In this document: positions 1 to 7,582 of the stretch, in pieces | Numbering within the stretch: position 1 is the stretch's first letter | Layout: every line of letters begins with the position of its first letter | From: Moraxellaceae bacterium | GTDB taxonomy: Bacteria; Pseudomonadota; Gammaproteobacteria; Pseudomonadales; Moraxellaceae | Assembly: GCA_003543245.1 (NCBI GenBank) | Contig: DPJB01000026.1 | Span: 1-28,301 of the forward strand | DNA: 28,301 nucleotides | Direction: 5' to 3' | Notes under the pieces: generated by a model | Databases searched by the model: none | What the model was told of the DNA's origin: nothing | The model's input: the letters and a program-made list of their open reading frames with translations, nothing else | Program-made: the position numbers and the translations under genes

Positions 1-54
1 ATCAACTGGGTGGTGCCGGAAGGCACCGGAGGCCCGAATTACCCCAACATGTAA
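1..54 (+). CDS. C-terminal end of an unidentified protein
   Basis: An open frame runs in from the left edge and ends at TAA 52-54; the visible residues are INWVVPEGTGGPNYPNM. The only support for a gene is its reading frame, its position at the window edge and the strong terminator 15 bases downstream on the same strand. The 17 residues match no family that I can name, so no function is offered. Confidence 0.6.
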   Translation: MNWVVPEGTGGPNYPNM

Positions 55-68
55 TTCGTCGCAGCAAT

Positions 69-97
69 AAAAAAACCGGCAAACTGCCGGTTTTTTT
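69..97 (+). terminator. Rho-independent terminator, possibly bidirectional
   Basis: A 6-bp GC-rich stem CCGGCA (76-81) pairs with TGCCGG (85-90) across an AAC loop. It is followed by seven T (91-97) and preceded by a run of A (69-75). The flanking A/T tracts pair with each other and lengthen the stem, and would also give a U-tract on the opposite strand. It lies just after the stop at 54 and is the natural end of that transcript. Confidence 0.88.
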
Positions 98-211
98 ATG
101 GGCGCTTTCTGCCCGATACCTTGCCGGATTCCCGCATGCATTCCAGCGAAACTGACCAGGCAGGTTGACGTTTTTTATGCAGGATGCGACCCTGAACTCA
201 CGCGACCTCGC

Positions 212-227
212 AGTCATAATAATGACT
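212..227. promoter_or_regulatory. Palindrome upstream of the dehydrogenase gene, possible operator
   Basis: AGTCAT (212-217), spacer AATA, ATGACT (222-227) form a perfect 16-base palindrome in an AT-rich stretch about 80 bases before the dehydrogenase start. Further AGTCA half-sites follow at 231-235 and 277-281. No convincing -35/-10 pair was found nearby. An operator role is inferred from symmetry and position only. The remainder of 98-305 shows no gene. Confidence 0.35.
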
Positions 228-305
228 TGAAGTCACTTTTCATCATCAGAAAACCGTCATTGTTTACACAACAGGCAGTCACAATCATTGGCAACCGGAG
301 CAGTC

Positions 306-1070
306 ATGACCAAACATATCCTGATCACTGGTGCTGCGGGTGCAATCGGTTCAGCCCTGTGTGAAAAGTTTTCCATGCTCTACCCTCATGCACATCTCAC
401 TCTCATTGATATCAACGAAACAGCCCTCCAGAAAAAAACCTCCGCGCTTTCCGGCAGGGCCGGTTACGCCGTATGGGACCTGTTCAAACCCGAATCGCTG
501 GCCACTCCATGGAAAAGCGTCACTGACGCGCATGGCCCCGTCGACATACTGGTCAACTGTGCCGGCATCATGGATATCATTACGTTTCGCGGAACGGGCT
601 GGGACCAGGGCTGGAAGCTACTGACCGTCAACATGATCAGCCCGCTACGCCTGATGGATCTGGCCGTACAGGACATGCCGCAAGGCGGCACCATCATCAA
701 TATTTCCAGCATGGCTGGCCGCGTACCCATTGCCGGCTGCGCCTATTACAGCGGGGCAAAGGCCGGTCTCGCCATGGCGTCGGAAATTGCACGCAATGAA
801 CTCGCCAAACGGAATATAAACGTCGTCACGGTCTATCCAGGCCCCATTCATTCCGGACTGGAAACACATGCACGCAGCCAGGTAAAGCAAGGACTGGTTT
901 CCAGGTTCATTCCGACAGGTACGCCAGATGCAATTGCCGAAAAAATAATTGATGCATGCCTGAAGCGGCAAGCCCGCGTCATTCATCCTGCATCATTTTC
1001 GGTTGCGCATTACTTCAACGGCATATCCCAGTGGGCTGTCTCGCGACTCAGTCCGGAGCCACTGAAATAG
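306..1070 (+). CDS. Short-chain dehydrogenase/reductase (SDR)
   Basis: This is a 254-residue NAD(P)-dependent oxidoreductase of the classical SDR superfamily, usual length about 250. A Rossmann nucleotide-binding turn TGAAGAIG lies at residues 8-15, with Ala where the second Gly of TGxxxGxG is usual. NCAG at 84-87 is the NNAG motif. The catalytic set is Ser135 (ISSM), Tyr148 and Lys152 (YSGAK), followed by the PGPI segment typical of the cofactor loop. ATG 306 is chosen because GGAG (297-300) sits five bases before it; a TTG start at 288 would swallow that site. The substrate cannot be read from the sequence. The lipase and methyltransferase genes downstream on the same strand could share a lipid or small-molecule pathway, but that is inference. 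Confidence 0.9.
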   Translation: MTKHILITGAAGAIGSALCEKFSMLYPHAHLTLIDINETALQKKTSALSGRAGYAVWDLFKPESLATPWKSVTDAHGPVDILVNCAGIMDIITFRGTGWDQGWKLLTVNMISPLRLMDLAVQDMPQGGTIINISSMAGRVPIAGCAYYSGAKAGLAMASEIARNELAKRNINVVTVYPGPIHSGLETHARSQVKQGLVSRFIPTGTPDAIAEKIIDACLKRQARVIHPASFSVAHYFNGISQWAVSRLSPEPLK

Positions 1071-1159
1071 TTACGGCAGAAAACTCTTGTCATGCACACA
1101 TCACGGACAACTGCCCTAGGCAGAAGCCCTGACAATCCTTTAATCGCGGAAAAAACAAA

Positions 1160-2111
1160 ATGACACGTCGAGCACTTGTAATTGGTTGTGGCGGGGTTGC
1201 CGGTGGTGCATGGACAATCGCCATGCTCGACAGTCTTGCCAACGCCACCGGCTGGGACCCGCGTCAGGCAGACATCCTCATGGGAACATCCTCCGGCTCT
1301 GTCATCGTGTCATTGCTGGGAGGCGGCATCAGCATTGAGCGCATGATGAACAACCAGCACACCGGCCACTCGCAAACCACCCGATGGAATCATGACGTAT
1401 CAAGCGGAGGTGCCCTGCCCCCGTTACCCGCAAGCCTGTTGCCAGGCGCACCACAGCTTGTCTGGCAGGGCCTGCGGGGGCGTGTTCCGGCCATGACCGC
1501 CCTGTCCGGACTGCTGCCGCAAGGCCGGCTGAATATTGCACCGCTGACACAACTGATTGACGGGCTGGCCACCGAAAATTCGTGGGTGCCACACCAGGCG
1601 ACATGGGTCGTCGCGGTTGATGACAAGACAGGCGAACGTGTCGCGTTTGGCTCACCGGATGCACCACGTGTGGCCATGCGTGATGCCGTGTGCGCATCCT
1701 GTGCCATCCCCGGATGGGCGCCACCCAGTTGAAATGGCGGGCCGGCGCTATCTGGATGGCGGCATTGCATCCCCTACATCAGCAGACCTGTTGACGGCAG
1801 AAGACGTCGACGAAGTGGTCATCATCTCCCCCATGGCATCCCGCCAGACTGACCGGCCCCGCTCGCTTCCCCTGCGCATTGAACGCCTGATGCGAAAGGT
1901 AATGACCGAGCGGGTTACCGCTGAAATCCGTCATCTGCAGGAACGTGGCATACGCGTGCTGTGGCTGGAGCCCGTGCCTGAAGATCTGGCAGCCTTCGGC
2001 TATAACATGATGGACCCGAAGCGTCGCAAGACCGTGTTTGAGACAGCGCTTCAAACCACGCCACGAACAGTTGATATTGCCCTGCGTTCATCCCTGGTTA
2101 ATTTCACATGA
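1160..2111 (+). pseudogene. Patatin-like phospholipase, interrupted by a frameshift
   Basis: Two overlapping frames together make one patatin-family serine hydrolase of about 316 residues. The first (1160-1732) carries the Gly-rich oxyanion region GCGGVAGGAW (residues 9-18) and the nucleophile elbow GTSSG with Ser44, then stops after GWAPPS. The second continues in the neighbouring frame with VEMAGRRYLDGG, whose DGG holds the catalytic Asp (codon 1755-1757), and ends at TGA 2109-2111. Removing one C from CCC at 1724-1726 joins them as GWAPPVEMAGRRYLDGG. Unless read through or a sequencing error, the product lacks the Asp of the Ser-Asp dyad and would be inactive. The long intact second half argues for a very recent mutation or a base-calling error. 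The ribosome site is weak (GGAA at 1147-1150). Confidence 0.82.
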
Positions 2112-2150
2112 ATTGCCGCTTCATGGCAGTATCCAGCTTTGGCAATTCAT
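2108..2150 (+). repeat. 10-bp perfect inverted repeat between lipase and methyltransferase genes
   Basis: ATGAATTGCC (2108-2117) is the exact reverse complement of GGCAATTCAT (2141-2150), with a 23-base loop. The left arm starts on the last bases of the lipase gene; the right arm ends just before the methyltransferase ribosome site GGAGAG (2153-2158). There is no T-tract, so it is not a classical terminator. It could be an mRNA hairpin that affects processing or translation of the downstream gene, or an operator. Confidence 0.55.
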
Positions 2151-2166
2151 CCGGAGAGTAGCTGCA

Positions 2167-2781
2167 ATGTCCCTTTATTCACGCCATGTTTTCCCCCACC
2201 TGCTCGACTGGATCATGTCGCAGCCCGCCTTCATGGCTGCCCGGGAAGAGCTGCTGGCAGAGGTTCAGGGAGAGGTTCTGGAGATCGGGTTCGGCACAGG
2301 ACTCAATCTGGATTACTACCCCGAAGCGGTCAGCTCGCTCACCACCGTGGATGTGAATCCTGGCGTGCACCGGCTTGCGGAAAAGCGGCTTTCAAACAGC
2401 CGCCTGCCCGTCAGGTTTGAACTGGTCAGTGGCGAGCGCCTGCCCATGCCCGACAACAGCTATGACGCCGTCGTCTCCACCTGGACACTATGCAGCATCC
2501 CGGATGTCATGAGCGCACTGAAAGAAATTCGTCGTGTGCTGAAGCCGGAGGGGCGTTTTTATTTCGTGGAGCACGGGCTCAGTCCTGACGCCAACATTGC
2601 CAAGTGGCAACACCGGCTCACGCCCATACAGAAAGTGATCGCAGATGGCTGTCACCTGAACCGGGATACGCTCAAGCTTGTTGAGCAGGCCGGCATGAAA
2701 ACACTGAGCTACCGTCAGTTTGAGGCAGAGGGCTTGCCGGCTGTCGGCGCCTTCATGACACTGGGTGTTGCAGGAAAGTAG
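2167..2781 (+). CDS. Class I SAM-dependent methyltransferase
   Basis: This 204-residue protein has the seven-strand methyltransferase fold signals. Motif I is VLEIGFGTG, about 40 residues in, followed by an acidic strand end TTVDVNP, the loop LPMPDNSYDAVVSTWTLCSI and the post-motif RRVLKPEGRFYFVEHG typical of the Methyltransf_11 group. The HGLSPD and QxxLxPIQK segments resemble small-molecule or lipid methyltransferases of the METTL7/PmtA-like type, but the acceptor cannot be assigned. ATG 2167 is preceded by GGAGAG at an 8-base spacing; the open frame upstream of it runs inside the lipase gene and is not used. It converges on the secretion operon. Confidence 0.87.
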   Translation: MSLYSRHVFPHLLDWIMSQPAFMAAREELLAEVQGEVLEIGFGTGLNLDYYPEAVSSLTTVDVNPGVHRLAEKRLSNSRLPVRFELVSGERLPMPDNSYDAVVSTWTLCSIPDVMSALKEIRRVLKPEGRFYFVEHGLSPDANIAKWQHRLTPIQKVIADGCHLNRDTLKLVEQAGMKTLSYRQFEAEGLPAVGAFMTLGVAGK

Positions 2782-2790
2782 AAGCAGAAG

Positions 2791-2812
2791 CGCTCAGCCT
2801 AACGGCTGAGCG
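2791..2812. terminator. Hairpin at the convergent end of methyltransferase and gspM
   Basis: CGCTCAGCC (2791-2799) pairs perfectly with GGCTGAGCG (2804-2812) across a four-base loop. It lies between the two convergent stop codons and overlaps the gspM stop. A 9-bp GC-rich stem here suggests a shared terminator. Neither strand has a clean T-run after it (the - strand side is only pyrimidine-rich), so the call is moderate. Confidence 0.5.
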
Positions 2813-3299
2813 TGAAACGTCCGGAAACTCCGCCGGTTTCCTTTTTTTCAATCTGGGCCTCGCCAATGCTGACACCCTGACTCTTCAGCTGGCTCAGCCA
2901 TGCGGCAACCTTGTTGAAGTCGGCCTGCTCAATCCATACACGCACTGTCGCATCACCCTCAGGTTCGACACGACTTAATACAAGACCATTGCTGCCCGCC
3001 GAACTGTTTACATCACCCAGCACGGAGCCGCCTGATTCCGCAGACGAAGAACGCACCTGATCCGCATTCGCCTGAATCCACAACAATGTCTGTCTGTTGC
3101 TCTCGTACTCTGCCCGGGCTTTTTCTGCACCTTTGTGAGAGGGCATCCACACGGCAAACACCAGAAAAATAATGGCCAACAGGATCGCCAGCGCCAGTAC
3201 GACCATCTGCTCACGCGCATCAAGCTGCAACCAGCGCTTGCGCAAAGGCGCAATGGACTCCTGCCATTGACTGCTTGCCTGAACCAGAAATGCCTTCAT
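2799..3299 (-). CDS. gspM: Type II secretion system inner-membrane protein GspM
   Basis: GspM (XcpZ) is a bitopic inner-membrane protein that pairs with GspL and stabilises the assembly platform. The 166 residues show a basic cytoplasmic N-terminus, one membrane segment at about 32-51 (VVLALAILLAIIFLVFAVW), a periplasmic helical stretch and a C-terminal ferredoxin-like domain with a typical RVEPEGDATVRVWIEQADF segment. The length is normal for the family. The start overlaps the gspL stop in an ATGA arrangement, implying translational coupling. It is the last gene of the operon; no gspN follows. Confidence 0.92.
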   Translation of the reverse strand: MKAFLVQASSQWQESIAPLRKRWLQLDAREQMVVLALAILLAIIFLVFAVWMPSHKGAEKARAEYESNRQTLLWIQANADQVRSSSAESGGSVLGDVNSSAGSNGLVLSRVEPEGDATVRVWIEQADFNKVAAWLSQLKSQGVSIGEAQIEKKETGGVSGRFTLSR

Positions 3300-4498
3300 G
3301 CGCCAGTCTCCACACGCAAACGCCCACGGATTGCACCATTCTGGGCATTTGCAGACACTATTTCTGCCTGTAATCCCACATCCTGCAACTTCTGCTTGAG
3401 AGCATCAATTTCAGTCAGGCCACGGGCCTCGATATCCAGGGTCAGCACGCCGCTGGAAAAGTCCACACGTTGTGCAACCAGACCACTTCCCTGCACCGCT
3501 TCGGCAATTCTGGTCAATACTGGCAATCCCCCGTCGCCACCGGAGCCTTCATTGAGATGGGCTTCCATCTGCTTGCGAACGCTGACAATCCGGCGCTCAT
3601 TGGGAAAAAGCTTCTTGTATAGCGTGATGGCTGCTGCCTGCGATTTTTCTGCCTGATTGCTGTAATAGGCATATCGCGCCCACTCACTCACCAGCTGAAC
3701 CGAAAAGGCAACCAGCAGGAAAATGGCTGCGATACGCAGCGCCGGAGGGACAAGAACCTGCTGGCGACTGGCAAAGCGTCCCTGCAGAAGATTGGCAGGA
3801 TGACGGGCCCAATCCATGACCGACAGCAGCAGCTCCGACTCGTCATGAGTGCCGGAAAACTCGACCGGAAGACCCTGCGCATCCGCCCAGGCCTGTACCG
3901 CAACCTGATCAGCCTCGGCCATGCCAGACACGCGCAATGACACGGGACGACCTGAATCCGGTGTCTCCCGCATTGCAGCATCCAGCATCAGGACAGCCGG
4001 CACCGAATCCAGCACCGCACCCGCCATCATTCCCGTACGCAAGGCAACCGTACCGTCAGCCCAGCGTGTCATGCTCCATGCACCATCGGCATGGGGCAAC
4101 AGCATCACATCAGGCAACAGCGCATGCAGGGCCCAACCCGCCTCCCGGCATGCAGTACGCCAGTACTCAACAAGCTCCAGCGACATCGCCAGCAAAGGCG
4201 TATCACCATCCGCCTGCTCCGGACCGGCAATGACATGGAGGTTCTCGGCGTCCTCGCCCACCTGCTCCTCGATCAGCCAGCCAAGCGCATCAATGGCCTG
4301 CCTGCGCTGACGCGCAGATACCGTGACTTTGGTCAGCAGACACTGGGAGGATGGGGCAAAAATGACCACGCGCGCACCGGCATAACGGTCGGCAAGGTCA
4401 GCAAATGAGTGGTTACCCAGCACCTGGATGGCGCCAGCCTCACGTCCCCAGGCAGTAACCTGTCCCTGGTTATCGGGATGGAGAAAAAGGGTATCCAT
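3296..4498 (-). CDS. gspL: Type II secretion system protein GspL
   Basis: GspL (XcpY) links the cytoplasmic ATPase GspE to the inner-membrane platform. Residues 1 to about 240 form the actin-like cytoplasmic domain that binds GspE and end with the family motif NLLQGRFA (235-242). A single membrane segment lies at about 252-272 (PALRIAAIFLLVAFSVQLVSE cut short), then a periplasmic ferredoxin-like domain to residue 400. The length is normal. The gene starts four bases after the gspK stop and overlaps gspM. Confidence 0.93.
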   Translation of the reverse strand: MDTLFLHPDNQGQVTAWGREAGAIQVLGNHSFADLADRYAGARVVIFAPSSQCLLTKVTVSARQRRQAIDALGWLIEEQVGEDAENLHVIAGPEQADGDTPLLAMSLELVEYWRTACREAGWALHALLPDVMLLPHADGAWSMTRWADGTVALRTGMMAGAVLDSVPAVLMLDAAMRETPDSGRPVSLRVSGMAEADQVAVQAWADAQGLPVEFSGTHDESELLLSVMDWARHPANLLQGRFASRQQVLVPPALRIAAIFLLVAFSVQLVSEWARYAYYSNQAEKSQAAAITLYKKLFPNERRIVSVRKQMEAHLNEGSGGDGGLPVLTRIAEAVQGSGLVAQRVDFSSGVLTLDIEARGLTEIDALKQKLQDVGLQAEIVSANAQNGAIRGRLRVETGA

Positions 4499-4502
4499 AG
4501 CG

Positions 4503-5546
4503 TCAACGAGTTTCCGTTTTTGTCATGTCCGTCAGCGATGCTGCAGAAGTTGTTATCGAGGAAAACTGGCGCCCGTAATCCCTGGTGACCACACGCAGTG
4601 TACCGGAATCGCCGCGGGCAAGCACCGCATGCAGCACACTGTGGCGCCCGCCAATGACCGCATCCACAGACAGCTCGAAATGGCCGGTCCGCACGGCAAG
4701 AAAGGACTTTATCCCTTCACGTGCAGACGCCTCAAGACCATTGAACGCGGGCTCATCCAGATAGGCATCAACTGATGGATAACCGTCTGCCGGCCGATTC
4801 TGGGCCAGCTCCTCGGCACCAACAAGTGTCATGCTGTCCGTCAGCGCCCTGACAACCTGCGGCGGGGCGGTATTCACATTAAGCAATGCGTTCGATGGCA
4901 GCACGCAGACATAAGGACGAAGGCGCTCCAGAATGGCCGGCGTGAATCCCTTGATCAGCAACAGCTCCGAGACATCTGCGAGTGACTGGTTGGCGGCACG
5001 ATAAGGCACAGGCAAGCGGCTGTAATAGTCGTCCTCGGCCCCATCAGCACCGGTTGGCTCATTATCAGCATCCATCCAGTCAATCAGTGCCGAATCCAGG
5101 TTTTCCGGCACATCCAGATTTTTCATGAGCTGCTTCAGATAGGTCTGTGCCGACGCATTGACAGCATTCTCATGCCACAACAGGTTCAGGTTAAAACGCC
5201 CCTGCATGTCAGAAAGGCGGGCATTTACCATTCCCCCCTCTACAGGAAATGGCGGAAATGGCCGGGCCCAAGACTCGCCAGGATGATCGACCTGCTTGTT
5301 TTCACGCTTGTCATTATCAAAGTCACGAATCAGCAGATCCTGGACAAAGGCCTCTGAACCCTGTGTGTAAAGCATGGCCTGATTCTGGCTGAACAGGCCG
5401 TCAGCATAACGCAGGGACAAGTGCTGGCTACGCATCATGCTGACCGCCAGCATGGTTGCCAATGCAATAACCAGCATGACAGTGATGAGGGCAACGCCCT
5501 GCTCGCGCCACCGCTGACGGGGTTCAATTCTGTTGCGGAGCTTCAT
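4503..5546 (-). CDS. gspK: Type II secretion minor pseudopilin GspK
   Basis: GspK (XcpX) caps the pseudopilus tip together with GspI and GspJ. After a 16-residue leader the prepilin cleavage site is EQG/VALITVMLVIA, a hydrophobic helix without the Glu at mature position 5, which is a known peculiarity of GspK. A large globular domain follows, including the SALIDWMDADNEPTGADGAEDDYY region (quoted in part: DWMDADNEPTGADGAEDDYY) characteristic of the calcium-binding/alpha-domain part. ATG 5546 is preferred over ATG 5558 because GGAG lies six bases before it; this gives 347 residues. The start overlaps the gspJ 3' end by 23 bases. Confidence 0.92.
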   Translation of the reverse strand: MKLRNRIEPRQRWREQGVALITVMLVIALATMLAVSMMRSQHLSLRYADGLFSQNQAMLYTQGSEAFVQDLLIRDFDNDKRENKQVDHPGESWARPFPPFPVEGGMVNARLSDMQGRFNLNLLWHENAVNASAQTYLKQLMKNLDVPENLDSALIDWMDADNEPTGADGAEDDYYSRLPVPYRAANQSLADVSELLLIKGFTPAILERLRPYVCVLPSNALLNVNTAPPQVVRALTDSMTLVGAEELAQNRPADGYPSVDAYLDEPAFNGLEASAREGIKSFLAVRTGHFELSVDAVIGGRHSVLHAVLARGDSGTLRVVTRDYGRQFSSITTSAASLTDMTKTETR

Positions 5547-6168
5547 TAGCTTCTCCATGTGGCAACAGAATGATGCGCTGGATCAGCCCCCATGCCGGCA
5601 AACGGAGTCCAAGTTCGACGGCCTGAGGAAAGGGCGGGACACGCTGCTCACCACCAGTCGACTGCGTCAGTGGTGGCCAGCTGTCGGTGCGGCTGCCTTT
5701 GACAACCACCTGCACGGTAAAATCACTGACGTCTTCCAGCAGGACTATTTTTTGCGGCTCGGTCTGCCGTGCGCGATCAAGCACGTCCCAACGCTCTCTC
5801 AGCAGCTGGTTATTCTCGACACGGTAGCGGATTCGCACCAGGTTGCTGCGGGATTGTTGCAAGGGGTTCCGCCAGCCCCCACGCGTAAACTCGAGCTCAT
5901 TCTGCTTGGGCAGATAAAAAGCGGGTTGTACATCACCAAACTCGTCGCGGACCGCTCTGGCAGTTGCCTGCTGCAAGTCACGCTGAATCAGGGTCATGGC
6001 TTTCTGGAGATCCCGCAACTGCTGCTGCTGAATCTGGCCATGCTCTCGCACCCGTACCGTGTCGGAGAGCAGCTTGTAAGCCCCCACAGCAATCAATGAC
6101 AGAATGGCAACCGCAACCAGAAGCTCAAGCAGGGTAAAGCCGTCTGCGTAGCCCTTATGCCTTTTCAT
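5524..6168 (-). CDS. gspJ: Type II secretion minor pseudopilin GspJ
   Basis: GspJ (XcpW) is a minor pseudopilin of the I-J-K tip complex. The 214 residues begin with MKRHKGYADG/FTLLELLVAVAILS: a short basic leader, the peptidase site after Gly10, and Glu5 in the mature helix. The C-terminal beta-rich domain has the usual length and features of the family (FTRGGWRNPL, RYRVENNQLLRERW). The gene overlaps gspI by 14 bases upstream and gspK downstream, so translation is probably coupled. Confidence 0.93.
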   Translation of the reverse strand: MKRHKGYADGFTLLELLVAVAILSLIAVGAYKLLSDTVRVREHGQIQQQQLRDLQKAMTLIQRDLQQATARAVRDEFGDVQPAFYLPKQNELEFTRGGWRNPLQQSRSNLVRIRYRVENNQLLRERWDVLDRARQTEPQKIVLLEDVSDFTVQVVVKGSRTDSWPPLTQSTGGEQRVPPFPQAVELGLRLPAWGLIQRIILLPHGEANEAPQQN

Positions 6169-6562
6169 TACTGGCCGTCACACGGGATCGTGGAATGAAA
6201 GCTGTCAACGTGGTCACCCTGGACGGCTCACCACCAAAGTCCTCACTCTTGAGGGCAACAGAAAAAATGACGCGACGTACATCCGGGCTAGGTGTTCCCT
6301 CAACCTTGGTCGTAACAACCCAGTCGCGATCGCCCATGCGGGCCGGGCTGTCACCTTGACCAATATCCGGGAAAGTCCCTTGCAGCTGCAGCTCAGCCAG
6401 ACGATTCAATGCCACCCAGTGCGCCAGGGTTTTATCGGCGAGTTTACTGTCGGTGCGAATTTGCGCTTCCTGGGCGGACAACAATGACACTGATGCAACA
6501 GCAAAAATCGCCAGCGCCACCATGACCTCAAGCAAGGTAAATCCACGCGTGCTATTTGGCAT
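6155..6562 (-). CDS. gspI: Type II secretion minor pseudopilin GspI
   Basis: GspI (XcpV) is thought to start the pseudopilus tip together with J and K. The N-terminus MPNSTRG/FTLLEVMVALAIF has a seven-residue leader, the Gly/Phe cleavage site and Glu5. I start at ATG 6562 (135 residues, normal length). This start has the short leader usual for pseudopilins and a GGA eight bases upstream. ATG codons at 6571 and 6568 are alternatives three and two codons before it; the longer frame to 6619 lies inside gspH. It overlaps gspH by 11 bases. Confidence 0.9.
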   Translation of the reverse strand: MPNSTRGFTLLEVMVALAIFAVASVSLLSAQEAQIRTDSKLADKTLAHWVALNRLAELQLQGTFPDIGQGDSPARMGDRDWVVTTKVEGTPSPDVRRVIFSVALKSEDFGGEPSRVTTLTAFIPRSRVTASNEKA

Positions 6563-7145
6563 TATCATCATCCATTTCAGCCTGCTCGCCCCACTTGACC
6601 CTGCCGATATCATCAACAATAACCGTCATGCGCAAGGACGGCTCCTCAATCACGCGAATCTCAAGTTCGACAGGGCTCGCCTCACCACTCGACAGCAAAA
6701 TGACATCGGGGGTCAGTATGGCAACCTCCTCCTTCTCCGTGTTCTCATTCAGCGTATCCGGCTCCTCGGCCTCACCCTGGGGCAAACTCATGCGGCTACC
6801 AGTAAGAGCCCTGACCTCAAGCCCTTCGGGCAGTACATGATGCTTTAGCATGCTGTCGCCAACACACTCACGCCACTTCTGGCTTTTGTCATCGAGGCAC
6901 AGAAAGCCGTAACCGCCCTGCTCCAGGCGCACACCGTACTCACGGTTCTGCATGACCGCTTCATTGCTTGCCAGTGAGATAAGGGATGCCAAACGTTCAG
7001 TCTCGTCACCCAGCTTGCGCTCGGGACCACCAGGATTGAGACTGATCAGGACAACAGCGCTGAGAATCCCCACCACCAGAACAACCATGAGCACCTCCAG
7101 CAGCGTAAAGCCACTGGAACGGGCACTCCGGATTGTGGCAATCAT
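6552..7145 (-). CDS. gspH: Type II secretion minor pseudopilin GspH
   Basis: GspH (XcpU) is a minor pseudopilin of the secretion pilus. The N-terminus MIATIRSARSSG/FTLLEVLMVVLVVG shows the cleavage site and Glu5. ATG 7145 gives 197 residues and starts ten bases after the gspG stop; a GTG at 7193 would extend the leader by 16 residues inside gspG and looks unlikely, although the ribosome site at 7145 is weak. The C-terminal half holds an acidic stretch (GEAEEPDTLNENTEKEEV) and the protein ends in MDDDNAK. Confidence 0.88.
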   Translation of the reverse strand: MIATIRSARSSGFTLLEVLMVVLVVGILSAVVLISLNPGGPERKLGDETERLASLISLASNEAVMQNREYGVRLEQGGYGFLCLDDKSQKWRECVGDSMLKHHVLPEGLEVRALTGSRMSLPQGEAEEPDTLNENTEKEEVAILTPDVILLSSGEASPVELEIRVIEEPSLRMTVIVDDIGRVKWGEQAEMDDDNAK

Positions 7146-7155
7146 TTCTGACTGC

Positions 7156-7566
7156 TTATTCGTGGTAGATGTCAGCGTCAGTACCTTCGCCACCCTCTAC
7201 GCTGTCTCCGCCAAGTGAATAGACTTCATAGGGCCTGCCATTATCGCCAGGTGCGACATAACGGAAAGGATTACCCCAGGAGTCTTCCGGCAGCTTTTTA
7301 AGATATCCGCCATCAGCAAAATTCTTGGCCGATGCCGGCTTGTTGACCAGCGCCTCCAGCCCCTCATCTGTGGTCGGGTACTTGTGATTATCAAGTTTGT
7401 ACATTTCAAGCGCATTGGCGATCGAGGCCAGACTGGCTCTGGTCGTAGTAACTCGCGCCTGATCATCCTTGCCTACCACGTTCGTCATTACGATCGCGGC
7501 CAGAATGCCAAGAATCGCCACCACAACCATGACTTCAATCAGGGTAAAACCGCTCTGCTTTTTCAT
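7156..7566 (-). CDS. gspG: Type II secretion major pseudopilin GspG
   Basis: GspG (XcpT) is the main subunit of the periplasmic pseudopilus. The 136 residues start MKKQSG/FTLIEVMVVVAILG with Glu5 in the mature helix, then the conserved ALEMYKLDNHKYPTTDEGLE and WGNPFRYV segments and the C-terminal SLGGDSVEGGEGTDADI region, which in this family binds calcium. ATG 7566 is chosen over the frame start at 7593 because it gives the canonical six-residue leader. It lies 16 bases after the gspF stop. As in other systems a prepilin peptidase is required; none is encoded here. Confidence 0.96.
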   Translation of the reverse strand: MKKQSGFTLIEVMVVVAILGILAAIVMTNVVGKDDQARVTTTRASLASIANALEMYKLDNHKYPTTDEGLEALVNKPASAKNFADGGYLKKLPEDSWGNPFRYVAPGDNGRPYEVYSLGGDSVEGGEGTDADIYHE

Positions 7567-7582
7567 TACGCTCACTTTTGCA

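Noticed and set aside
7146..7193. Longer gspH start at GTG 7193
   Set aside because: It would give a leader far longer than usual for a pseudopilin and lies inside gspG.
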